64,000 nucleotides of DNA from Janibacter sp. HTCC2649 (GTDB taxonomy: Bacteria; Actinomycetota; Actinomycetes; Actinomycetales; Dermatophilaceae): positions 1,587,978 through 1,651,977 of the forward strand of contig NZ_CH672413.1 in NCBI RefSeq assembly GCF_000152705.1, given 5' to 3'. The notes under the pieces are model-generated. The model was not told the origin of the DNA, made no database searches, and was given only the letters and a program-made list of their open reading frames with translations. Each line of letters begins with the position of its first letter. The stretch's first letter is position 1. The translations under genes and the position numbers were made by a program. Positions 26,001 through 35,622 of this stretch are shown piece by piece.

Positions 26001-26092
26001 CCCGTCTGTCCGACAGCGCAACCAAGAGCGCAGCCGCGCGGACCGTTCAGGTTCTCACCACTCACACACCTCCACCAAGGAGCAGCTTCGCC

Positions 26093-28447
26093 ATGGCGAC
26101 TTATCTCTATCGACTGGGCCGGACGGCATACCGCCGTTGGCCGTACTTCATCGCGGCCTGGCTGGTCGCGCTCGTCGCCATAGGGGGCGTCGCGACGTCG
26201 ATCTCCAAGCCGATGATCGACAAGTTCTCCATCCCCGGCATCCCATCCGAGCAGGCGGCGCAGCTCCAGCAGGAGCTCTTCCCGCAGACCGGTGATGCCT
26301 TCGACCAGGCCACGGCCACCGTCGTCATCGCGGCGCCCGAGGGCCAGAAGCTGTCGGACCCGACGAACACTGCCAAGGTGAACGCGCTCCTCGCCGACCT
26401 CAAGGCCCTGCCACAGATGCCGGCCGAGGGTACTCCGGGCGCGGCCCAGCTCGTCAGCCCGGTCGATGCCGCAGCAGGTCAGCGCGAGCAGATGCTCAAG
26501 GCTGCGACCGAGCAGGGCACGCCCGCAGCAGAGGCCGAGGCCAACGCCGCCGCCCTGTCGCCGCTGAGCGCTGACGGCCGGATCGGCACCATCACCTGGA
26601 GCTTCGACGTCAAGACCGTGACCGACGTCGAGCCGGCCACGCAGGACGCCGTCCTCGCCGCTCTCGAGACGGCGCGTGACCAGGGCCTGACGGCCGAGGT
26701 CAACGGCGCTGGCATGCAGAGCTTCGCACCGCCGGGCGGCACCTCCGAGCTCATCGGACTCGCCATCGCCGCACTCGTCCTCATCCTGACGTTCGGCTCG
26801 CTCGTGGCCGCTGGCCTCCCCCTCGTCACCGCGGTCATCGGCGTCGGCATCGGCTCCCTGCTCGTCGTCGGCGCGACGGCGTTCTGGGACCTCGGCACGA
26901 TGACGCCGACGCTCGCCACGATGCTCGGCCTCGCCGTGGGAATCGACTACGCCCTGTTCATCCTCAGCCGCTACCGCAGCGAGCTGCGGCACACCGACGA
27001 CCGTTCCGAGGCCGCTGGACGCGCCCTGGGCACCGCTGGCTCGGCCGTCGTGTTCGCTGGCCTCACCGTGATCATCGCGCTCTCAGCGCTCTCCCTCGTC
27101 AGGATCCCGTTCCTCACGACGATGGGTCTCGCTGCGGCGGCCACGGTCTTCGTGTCGGTGCTCATCGCCCTCACCCTCACGCCGGCCATCCTCGGCATGC
27201 TCAAGGGCAAGGCCTTCGCCGGTCGGGTCCGCAAGGAGAAGAACGACGAAGGTGAGGTCGTCAACAACGGCGTCCGCTGGGCCCGCCTCGTGGGTCGCGC
27301 GCCGGCGGCCTTCGCCGTCCTCGCAATCGTTGTCCTCGGCGCTCTCGCCATCCCCATGAAGGACCTCCACCTCGCTCTGCCGTCCGACTCGACCTCGCCG
27401 GTCGAGACGACGCAGCGCAAGGCCGCCGACCTCATGACCGACGCCTTCGGTGCTGGCCGTCAGGGGCCGCTCGTCCTCGTGGTCGACGGTCGCGACATCA
27501 GCGACCCCGCCCAGCGCCCTGCGGCCTACGGCAAGGTCGTCACCTGGGCCGCTGGCCAGGCCGACGTGGCCAACGCCCAGATCGTCGGCATGAACGAGGA
27601 CAGCACTGGCGCCCAGATCCTCATCACGCCCCAGAGCGGTCCGGACGACGCAGCCACCCTGACCTTGCTCGACGACCTGCGCGGCACCAGCGCAGACATC
27701 GAGGCCCAGACCGGCACCACGGTCGGCGTCACCGGCCTCACCGCCATCCAGACCGACGTCTCCGAGAAGCTCCAGAGCGCGCTGGTCCCCTATCTCGCGG
27801 TGGTCGTGGGCCTGGCCTTCATCCTGCTGATGATCGTCTTCCGCTCCATCCTCATCCCCCTCACGGCGACCCTCGGGTTCCTGCTGTCCGTGCTCGCCAC
27901 CCTCGGTGCGACGATCCTCGTCTTCCAGGAGGGTGTCGGCGGGTTCTTCGACGGCGCACCGCTGATGAGCTTCATGCCGATCCTCGTCATCGGCATCGTC
28001 TTCGGGCTCGCGATGGACTACCAGGTCTTCCTCGTGACCCGCATGCGTGAGGCGTTCGTCCACGGCGACACGGCACCTGCGGCCGTCGTCGACGGGTTCC
28101 GCCACGGCGCCCGCGTCGTCGCGGCAGCCGCGGCCATCATGATCTCGGTCTTCGCCGCGTTCATGCTCCAGGACGAGCCGCTCATCCAGTCGATCGGCTT
28201 CGCCCTCGCGGCCGCCGTCTTCTTCGACGCGGTGATCGTGCGCATGACCCTCATCCCCGCCCTCATGTACCTCATGGGCGACAAGGCCTGGTGGCTGCCC
28301 GCCTGGCTCGACCGGATCCTTCCGAACGTCGACGTCGAGGGCGAGAAGCTCGGCCGTCCGGGGCAGAAGCCCGCTGCCGAGACCCTCGAGGACACGAACG
28401 AGCCCGAGGAGCGCGAGCTCGTCGGTGCCGGTCGGCACCGCAGCTGA
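26093..28447 (+). CDS. MMPL-family RND transporter
   Basis: 784 residues in two similar halves, each one helix, a large external loop, then five helices. The MMPL motifs are LGLAVGIDYALFILSRYRSE in the first half and FGLAMDYQVFLVTRMRE in the second, with the Asp-Tyr pair of the proton path. The C-terminus is short and acidic. AAGGAG is ten bases before the ATG. MMPL proteins export lipids, siderophores or drugs. Control by the TetR gene just upstream is likely. Confidence 0.9.
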   Translation: MATYLYRLGRTAYRRWPYFIAAWLVALVAIGGVATSISKPMIDKFSIPGIPSEQAAQLQQELFPQTGDAFDQATATVVIAAPEGQKLSDPTNTAKVNALLADLKALPQMPAEGTPGAAQLVSPVDAAAGQREQMLKAATEQGTPAAEAEANAAALSPLSADGRIGTITWSFDVKTVTDVEPATQDAVLAALETARDQGLTAEVNGAGMQSFAPPGGTSELIGLAIAALVLILTFGSLVAAGLPLVTAVIGVGIGSLLVVGATAFWDLGTMTPTLATMLGLAVGIDYALFILSRYRSELRHTDDRSEAAGRALGTAGSAVVFAGLTVIIALSALSLVRIPFLTTMGLAAAATVFVSVLIALTLTPAILGMLKGKAFAGRVRKEKNDEGEVVNNGVRWARLVGRAPAAFAVLAIVVLGALAIPMKDLHLALPSDSTSPVETTQRKAADLMTDAFGAGRQGPLVLVVDGRDISDPAQRPAAYGKVVTWAAGQADVANAQIVGMNEDSTGAQILITPQSGPDDAATLTLLDDLRGTSADIEAQTGTTVGVTGLTAIQTDVSEKLQSALVPYLAVVVGLAFILLMIVFRSILIPLTATLGFLLSVLATLGATILVFQEGVGGFFDGAPLMSFMPILVIGIVFGLAMDYQVFLVTRMREAFVHGDTAPAAVVDGFRHGARVVAAAAAIMISVFAAFMLQDEPLIQSIGFALAAAVFFDAVIVRMTLIPALMYLMGDKAWWLPAWLDRILPNVDVEGEKLGRPGQKPAAETLEDTNEPEERELVGAGRHRS

Positions 28448-28461
28448 CCCCACGGCACACA

Positions 28462-28504
28462 CGCGAAAGCCCCGTCCTGCACGAAGCAGGACGGGGCTCT
28501 CGCG
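28462..28504. terminator. Bidirectional terminator between MMPL and citrate synthase genes
   Basis: A 13-bp perfect stem (28468-28480 with 28486-28498), extended past one mismatch by five more pairs, with loop ACGAA. It lies between convergent genes and probably serves both. Confidence 0.8.
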
Positions 28505-28534
28505 TATGCCGGGTGGCCGGCCGACGCTCGTGCG

Positions 28535-29833
<1,299 letters not shown>

Positions 29834-29934
29834 CGTGTCTTCAATCCTCACGTCTCGGGCGAGGTCGCAGTGGGCGTCGCTCGCGCACCATTGACGCTAC
29901 CTCAGACCCCGGGAACGACGAAAAGAGCGTCCGC

Positions 29935-31071
29935 TCAGCCGGCCGAGAGGCGCTCTGCGGCCGCCCGGATCCGCTCGTCGGACGCGGTGAGAGCGATGCG
30001 CACGTGCTGCCGGCCGGCGGTGCCGTAGAACGTGCCGGGAGCGGCGAGTATGCCGTGCGCGGCCAGACGCTCGAGCGTCACCCAGGCGTCCTCTCCGGCT
30101 GTCGCCCAGAGGTAGAGACCGGCCTCGCTGTGCGTGGTCTCGAGTCCGAAGGCGCGCGCCCCGGCGAGGAGGGTCTCGCGGCGGGCGGCGTACACGGCCT
30201 TCTGGGCAGCGACGTGCTCGGCGTCGCTGACGGCGGCCGTGAGGGCCGCCTGGACCGGCCAGGGAACGATCATGCCGGCGTGCTTGCGCACCTCGAGGAT
30301 CTGCTTGACGAGGCGCGGGTCGCCCGCGACGAAGGCGGCGCGATAACCCGCGAGGTTGGACTGCTTCGAGAGGGAGTAGACGCAGAGCAGACCCTCGTGC
30401 GACCCACCGGTCACCCGCGGGTCGAGGATCGACGGCGTCGTCGGCGCGGTCGCGCCATCGCGATCGGTGCGCCAGTCGAGCTCGGCGTAGCACTCGTCAC
30501 TCGCGACGATGACACCGTGCTGACGGGCCCACGCCACGACCTTGGCCAAGTGGTCGACGCCGAGCACCTGCCCCGTGGGGTTGCCAGGAGTGTTGAGCCA
30601 CAACAGTTTTGGTGTCGTGGACGGGGTGAGCGGCCCCAGGGCAGCGAGGCCGTCGACGACCTGCGGAGTCGCGCCGGCGAGGCGAGCGCCGACGTCGTAG
30701 GTCGGGTAGGCCGCGGACGGGAACCCCACGATGTCGCCGGCACCCAGCCCGAGAAGGGTCGGCAGCCAGGCCACGAGCTCCTTGCTGCCGATCGTGGGCA
30801 TGACGCCATCCGGATCGACGTCGGGCACCCCACGACGGGTCGCGAACCACGTCGCCACGGCCTCGCGCAGTGCCGGCGTGCCCCACGTCTGCGGGTAGCC
30901 GGGCGCGTTTGCGGCAGAGCGCAGCGCCTCCTGGACGACCTCGGGCGTCGGGTCGACCGGCGTCCCCACGGACAGGTCGACGAGACCCAAACCGTCCGGT
31001 GTGGCAACAGAACTCGCCCGCTCCTTGACCGGAGCGAGCGAGTCCCAAGGAAAGTCTGGAAGGTGGAGCAA
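29935..31071 (-). CDS. dapC: Succinyldiaminopimelate transaminase
   Basis: 378 residues with the TTG at 31071 as start; an in-frame TTG at 31119 would overlap the ferredoxin gene, and family homology begins at LHLPDFPWDSL. It is a fold-type I PLP enzyme: LWLNTPGNPTGQVLG, ASDECYAEL and the PLP lysine in YSLSKQSNLAGYRAAF. It makes N-succinyl-L,L-DAP. The gene follows fdxA by about ten bases, the usual actinobacterial pairing. The start codon is uncertain. Confidence 0.88.
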   Translation of the reverse strand: MLHLPDFPWDSLAPVKERASSVATPDGLGLVDLSVGTPVDPTPEVVQEALRSAANAPGYPQTWGTPALREAVATWFATRRGVPDVDPDGVMPTIGSKELVAWLPTLLGLGAGDIVGFPSAAYPTYDVGARLAGATPQVVDGLAALGPLTPSTTPKLLWLNTPGNPTGQVLGVDHLAKVVAWARQHGVIVASDECYAELDWRTDRDGATAPTTPSILDPRVTGGSHEGLLCVYSLSKQSNLAGYRAAFVAGDPRLVKQILEVRKHAGMIVPWPVQAALTAAVSDAEHVAAQKAVYAARRETLLAGARAFGLETTHSEAGLYLWATAGEDAWVTLERLAAHGILAAPGTFYGTAGRQHVRIALTASDERIRAAAERLSAG

Positions 31072-31081
31072 GGCGGTGAGG

Positions 31082-31411
31082 TCAGCCCTCGTCGTGGATC
31101 TGCGGCGGCAGGTCCGCAATGAGCGGGTGGTCCTTGTTGATCAGGCCCATCTTGGCGGCTCCACCGGGGCTACCGAGGTCGTCGAAGAACTCGACGTTGG
31201 CCTTGTAGTAGTCGGCCCACTGCTCAGGAGTGTCGTCCTCGTAGTAGATCGCCTCGACGGGGCAGACCGGCTCACACGCACCACAGTCGACACACTCGTC
31301 GGGGTGGATGTAGAGCGATCGCTCTCCTTCGTAGATGCAGTCGACCGGGCATTCCTCGATGCAGGCCTTGTCCTTGAGGTCAACACAAGGCTGCGCGATC
31401 ACGTACGTCAT
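31082..31411 (-). CDS. fdxA: 7Fe ferredoxin
   Basis: 109 residues. Cysteines at 9, 17, 21 and 25 and at 40, 43, 46 and 50 give the 3Fe-4S plus 4Fe-4S pattern (CIEECPVDC; CVDCGACEPVCP). The C-terminal extension after residue 60 is typical of the actinobacterial FdxA/FdxC type. It is a cytosolic electron carrier. It is co-oriented with dapC and divergent from a GNAT gene, with only 11 bases between the start codons. Confidence 0.93.
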   Translation of the reverse strand: MTYVIAQPCVDLKDKACIEECPVDCIYEGERSLYIHPDECVDCGACEPVCPVEAIYYEDDTPEQWADYYKANVEFFDDLGSPGGAAKMGLINKDHPLIADLPPQIHDEG

Positions 31412-31422
31412 GCGGCCATAGT

Positions 31423-32481
31423 ATGCCGGGCGTGCCTGCCTCTTTCGACGCCGTCCACATAGGAGCTCGTGTCGTCGTCCGAGCGCGTCTCGATCCTCGC
31501 CGCGAAGCGCCCTACGACGGGCCGTCGATGACCGACGCCGTCGGGACCCTCGTGTCGCGCACGGACACCGAAGTCGTGGTCGCCACCCGGCGCGGCGACG
31601 TGGTCATTGCGCGCGACCGCATCGTCGCCGCGAAGGAGATTCCGCCCAAGCCGAGCCGTCGCGGCTCGCCCCACCTCGCGATCTCGATGGCCGACCTCCA
31701 GCGGGTCATGGGTCCGAGCTGGGGCGCTCTCGAGCGCGAACGACTCGGAGACTGGGAGCTGCGCGCCTCCGAAGGATTCACCCAACGTGGCAACTCGGTC
31801 CTTCCCGTGGGCGACCCGGGTGTTCCCCTCGCGGACGCCGTGGACCGCATCGAATCCTGGTATGCCGCCCGCGGCCTCCCAGGTCGGGTCTCCGTCACCG
31901 GGCCGGTCGGTTTTGACCCGACGACGGACCCGCTCGGCGCCGAGGTGCTGTCGCGTGGATGGGTCGCTGCCAGTCGCACCCTCAACCTCACCGCGTCGAC
32001 GGAGCGGGTCGCCGCAGCTGATCCCGGAGGCCCGGACGTCCAAGCAAGTGACGACCTCGACGACGCGTGGTTCGCGGCCTATGGGCTGAGCCGGTCAGGG
32101 GTCCCTGAGAGCGCAGTCGGTGTGCTGAGCGGCAGCCCGCGCCAACGCTTTGCCAGCGTCGCCCTCGGTGGAGGGCTCGCCCAGAAGCTCGGCCTGAGCA
32201 GGCCCGGCACCCAAGCGCCGCGGCCGGTCGCCATCGGCCGACTCGGCATCGCCCACGGGTGGGCTGGTCTCGGGGCAGTGTGGACCGACCCGGGGTTCCG
32301 GGGACGCGGACTCGCCGCGCACCTCACGTCGCACCTGGCCGCCGAGGCGCACCGGGACGGCATCCACCTCATGCACCTGCAGGTCGAGGCGGACAACGCC
32401 CCGGCGATCCGGCTCTACGAGCGCCTCGGGTTCGAGAGGCACTCGAGCTATGTCTACCTGACCGGCCCAGAGCCCGACTGA
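31423..32481 (+). CDS. GNAT-family N-acetyltransferase with N-terminal SH3-like domain
   Basis: 352 residues. Residues 8-75 form a small beta-rich domain (HIGARVVVRARL; GTLVSRTDTEVVVATRRGDV). A degenerate and a complete GNAT half follow. The complete half has RLGIAHGWAGLGAVWTDPGF, GRGLAAHLTSHL (acetyl-CoA loop R/G-x-x-G-x-A pattern) and NAPAIRLYERLGFERHSSYV. The start is ATG 31423 or GTG 31432. The opposite fdxA start is so close that the promoters must overlap coding sequence. Acceptor unknown. Confidence 0.8.
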   Translation: MPGVPASFDAVHIGARVVVRARLDPRREAPYDGPSMTDAVGTLVSRTDTEVVVATRRGDVVIARDRIVAAKEIPPKPSRRGSPHLAISMADLQRVMGPSWGALERERLGDWELRASEGFTQRGNSVLPVGDPGVPLADAVDRIESWYAARGLPGRVSVTGPVGFDPTTDPLGAEVLSRGWVAASRTLNLTASTERVAAADPGGPDVQASDDLDDAWFAAYGLSRSGVPESAVGVLSGSPRQRFASVALGGGLAQKLGLSRPGTQAPRPVAIGRLGIAHGWAGLGAVWTDPGFRGRGLAAHLTSHLAAEAHRDGIHLMHLQVEADNAPAIRLYERLGFERHSSYVYLTGPEPD

Positions 32482-32488
32482 GCGGCGA

Positions 32489-34204
32489 CTACTTGGCGTC
32501 CGGGTGCGTGCAGGTGACGTCGTCCTCGGGGTTGTAGTGGGTGTTGAACGCCTCTGTCCTGAGGGTGGCACCACCCTGCTTGAAGATCCTGGTCACGGTG
32601 ACGTCGAAGCCGGGAGTCGGGTTCTGCGTGATGCACTTCGGTGACGGATCGGTGATCTTCTTGGGCGTGACGACGTTGCGGCGAGGGCTCTTCGTTGCCA
32701 CGATGTCCCACTTCTTGGTGCCGTAGAACGACACGGTGATCTGACCCCCCGATGAGCTCGAGCGGATGACGATGCCGCCGTCGGTGGTGTTGGTCCAGCG
32801 GTTGTCGGGGTAGGGGAACGAGATCGTCGCCTCGCGGCCCTCCGGGTAGCGGGAGATGTAGAAGCCGTGAGCCTGGTACTGCTCGAACTTCACCCCCGCG
32901 AAGAACGCCGCGTTGAACAGGGTCGTGGAGACCTGGGAGATGCCGCCGCCGTAGTTCTCGCTGAGACGACCTTCCGAGATGACACCGCCCTTGACGTAGC
33001 CCTTCTCAGGGGTGCGCTTCCCGAGGACGCCGTTGAGGCTGAACGTGGCGCCCGGGGCGACATAGGTGTTGTTGAGCGTGCGTGCGGCGAGCCGGATGTT
33101 GCTCACCCGTCCACCGCCATTGGCCGGGAAGTGCGTGGTGAAGGTCGAGATCATGCCCTTGGGCAGCGTGGCCTTGGCCTGCTCGGTGGTGAACTTCGGC
33201 TGCGACACGGTGACCGGGATGATCGCCGCCCGTTCGGGCGAGGTCAGCGCGGCCGTCACCGGAGCAACGATCTTGGTCGGGTCGAGGGCCACACCCGTCT
33301 TCGACGGGACGACGGCGGGCTGCCCGCTCGCGTACGACACGGTGGCATCCGTGGCCTTCGCGGTGGCATCGGCCTTGTCGGCGGCCGCGGTCACGGCCGC
33401 GATGATGATCTTGTCGTCGAACTTCGGCGTGATCTTGCCGTCAGCGTCGGCTGGGAAGGTGATGCCGGCGGCGAGCGACGCTGCGCTGATCTCGAACGTC
33501 TTGTCCCCGGCCTTGACGGCGATCGGGCCCGACACCGCCTTGTCCGCGAACTCGGTCTTGACCCGCTGCAGCTCCTCGGCGGACACGGCGGGGGTCGACG
33601 CGGTGACAGGAGCCACGATCGGTGCAGTGCGTGGCCAGGAGTCCGCGATCAGGTCGGCCGTCTTGTCGACCTCGACCGCCTGCCCCTTCACGGGGGCGAC
33701 CACGGCCACCTTGCCCCCCGCCACGGAGATGCTGCCCTCCTTGGGAGCCACGGCCAGCGCCTGCGCCGCCTTGGTCACGGCGGCCTTGAGCTTGCTGTCG
33801 TCGACCTCGGTCTCGAGGCTGCGAGTCGCGCCACCGGTGAGGTGACTGACGAGCTTGACCGGGTTGAGGCTGAAGCCCGTCAGGTCCTCGACGGAGGCAT
33901 CGAGGTCGATGGCCAGGCCTGCCTCGGCAGGCGCGATCGTGGCCGACTTGCCACCCGCAGTCAGCGCGACCGGTGCTGATCCCCGCTGCGCGACAGCGGT
34001 CTCGAGCACCTTGCGGGCCGCCGCCGGATCCAGGCCACCGACCTGGACGCCACCGACCTTGGTGTCAGCAGGCGTGCGCCCACTGGCATAGGCCGCCACA
34101 CCGACGTATCCGGCCACGAGCAGCACAAAGGCACCCACGAGCACGGCGATGGCGCCCCGTCGGCGTCGGGGTTGACCAGGCTGTTGGTCGAAAGCGTCGG
34201 TCAT
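32489..34204 (-). CDS. VanW-family protein with membrane anchor and PG-binding-4-like repeats
   Basis: 571 residues from the ATG at 34204, chosen for AAGGA seven bases upstream. One helix (about 19-40) anchors it, and the rest is external. Several related repeats of about 80-100 residues follow (KVGGVQVGGLDPAAARKVL; VSAEELQRVKTEF; KFTTEQAKATLPKG), resembling PG_binding_4. The VanW domain is at the C-terminus: STFTTHFPANGGGRVSNI, LNNTYVAPGATFSLNG, NYGGGISQVSTTLFNA. Family members lie in the cell wall, but the biochemical role is unknown. Confidence 0.85.
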   Translation of the reverse strand: MTDAFDQQPGQPRRRRGAIAVLVGAFVLLVAGYVGVAAYASGRTPADTKVGGVQVGGLDPAAARKVLETAVAQRGSAPVALTAGGKSATIAPAEAGLAIDLDASVEDLTGFSLNPVKLVSHLTGGATRSLETEVDDSKLKAAVTKAAQALAVAPKEGSISVAGGKVAVVAPVKGQAVEVDKTADLIADSWPRTAPIVAPVTASTPAVSAEELQRVKTEFADKAVSGPIAVKAGDKTFEISAASLAAGITFPADADGKITPKFDDKIIIAAVTAAADKADATAKATDATVSYASGQPAVVPSKTGVALDPTKIVAPVTAALTSPERAAIIPVTVSQPKFTTEQAKATLPKGMISTFTTHFPANGGGRVSNIRLAARTLNNTYVAPGATFSLNGVLGKRTPEKGYVKGGVISEGRLSENYGGGISQVSTTLFNAAFFAGVKFEQYQAHGFYISRYPEGREATISFPYPDNRWTNTTDGGIVIRSSSSGGQITVSFYGTKKWDIVATKSPRRNVVTPKKITDPSPKCITQNPTPGFDVTVTRIFKQGGATLRTEAFNTHYNPEDDVTCTHPDAK

Positions 34205-34243
34205 TGCGGTCCTTGGTTCGTTCGGGTTGATCGTCATGAGAGC

Positions 34244-34759
34244 TCAGGGCAGCGCGGAGTACTGTCCGCGGAAGTGTACGAGGGCGGCGTGCGGATCGCC
34301 TCCGAGACGGGCCGCGGCGACCTCCCCCACGATGATGCTGTGGTCACCTGCGGGGTGGACGTCACGCACGACGCACTCAAGGGCGGCGAGTGCCCCGTCG
34401 AGCAGGGCGACGCCGCTCGGGCCACGGGTGTGCGGCGCCCGGTCCATCTGCCCCGGCAACGGGCGACCCGGTGTGGCGAACCACGCGGCCAGGCGTCGTT
34501 GCTCGGCGGCGAGCACACTGACCCCGAACGTCCCCGACTCGAGGACGGCGTCGTGGAAGCGGGCATCGGTCTCGACGCAGATGAGCAGGAGCACCGGGTC
34601 GAGGGAGACGCTCGTGACGGAGTCGGCAGTCAGGGCGTGGTCCTGGCCGGCCGAGGTCGTCGTCAGGACACAGACTCCCTTGGCGACGCGCCCCATCACG
34701 TGGCGATAGGCATCGACGTCCACGACGCCCTCGGCGCTCCCCTCGCCCGGCGAGGTCAT
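34244..34759 (-). CDS. Flavin reductase-like, FMN-binding split-barrel protein
   Basis: 171 residues. The fold is indicated by YRHVMGRVAKGVCVLTTT, ALTADSVTSVSLDPVLLLI, GTFGVSVLAAEQRRLAAWFA and CVVRDVHPAGDHSIIVGEV. Such proteins supply reduced flavin to monooxygenases. The start overlaps the mshB stop by four bases. No monooxygenase is next to it, so its partner is unclear. Confidence 0.85.
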   Translation of the reverse strand: MTSPGEGSAEGVVDVDAYRHVMGRVAKGVCVLTTTSAGQDHALTADSVTSVSLDPVLLLICVETDARFHDAVLESGTFGVSVLAAEQRRLAAWFATPGRPLPGQMDRAPHTRGPSGVALLDGALAALECVVRDVHPAGDHSIIVGEVAAARLGGDPHAALVHFRGQYSALP

Positions 34760-35622
34760 CGGGGGTCCTCGACAAGACCGGGACGACGACCACCCTCACC
34801 CGGGACGAGATCGCCGGTCGCCGGATCGAGCACGGCATAGCCCTCGCGCCCCGCGAGTCGGGAAGCGATGTCGTTGGACAGCGCGAACCAGCCGTCACCG
34901 ACGACGACCTGGGTGGCGTGGTGACGCAACGCCTCTTCCTGTCGCGTCACGACCTCGGGATCGATGACGGCGTGCGTCACCACCTCGTCCTCGACCACGG
35001 ACGGTGCCATGGGATCGGAGGGTGACGGCACGGCATACCCGGCATCTCCCGGCACGTGGGAGGCGAGCCACGTACGATCCTCGACCACCCAGGTTCGGGG
35101 TGTCAGGGTGACGAAAAGCGTTGGCGCAGAAGGCATCTCGACCAGCGCACCCCGGACGGCATCGTGGACACGGATGTGGTCGGGGTGTCCGTAGCCACCC
35201 TCCGAGTCGTAGGTGACGACGACCTCGGGAGCGATCTCGGTGATGGTGGCGCGCATGAGCTCCGCGACCTCGAGGAAGTCGGCACCGGCGAAGGCGCGCG
35301 GGTGCTCGAAGGCGGCAGACCCGACCATGCCCGAATCCCGGTATGCCGGCTGGTCACCGTGGGTGCCTGCGCCCAGATAGTGGTGCGTCACGCCGAGGAT
35401 CGACGCGGCACCCGCCAGCTCGCCCCTGCGATGGTCGGCAAGTGGGTCGCCGGCAGCGCCCTCGAGGTGCGCCAGCTCCGGGGGGATGACCTCGCCTTCC
35501 TCGCCGAGTGTGCAGGTGAGGACGTGGACGTCGTCGCCGCGGGCAACGTGGTGCAGGATCGCCACGCCGGTGGCAAGTGTCTCGTCGTCCGGGTGTGCGT
35601 GGACGAAAAGCAGGCGAGTCAC
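34756..35622 (-). CDS. mshB: Mycothiol biosynthesis deacetylase MshB
   Basis: 288 residues from a GTG at 35622. The LmbE-type zinc site is VHAHPDDETLATG with HPDH further on (YGHPDHIRVHDAV). It deacetylates GlcNAc-inositol in mycothiol synthesis, the thiol buffer of Actinobacteria. An MCA-type amidase specificity cannot be excluded from motifs alone, but synteny with an LpqW-like gene and typA matches mshB in M. tuberculosis. It overlaps its neighbours by four bases on both sides. Confidence 0.85.
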   Translation of the reverse strand: MTRLLFVHAHPDDETLATGVAILHHVARGDDVHVLTCTLGEEGEVIPPELAHLEGAAGDPLADHRRGELAGAASILGVTHHYLGAGTHGDQPAYRDSGMVGSAAFEHPRAFAGADFLEVAELMRATITEIAPEVVVTYDSEGGYGHPDHIRVHDAVRGALVEMPSAPTLFVTLTPRTWVVEDRTWLASHVPGDAGYAVPSPSDPMAPSVVEDEVVTHAVIDPEVVTRQEEALRHHATQVVVGDGWFALSNDIASRLAGREGYAVLDPATGDLVPGEGGRRPGLVEDPR

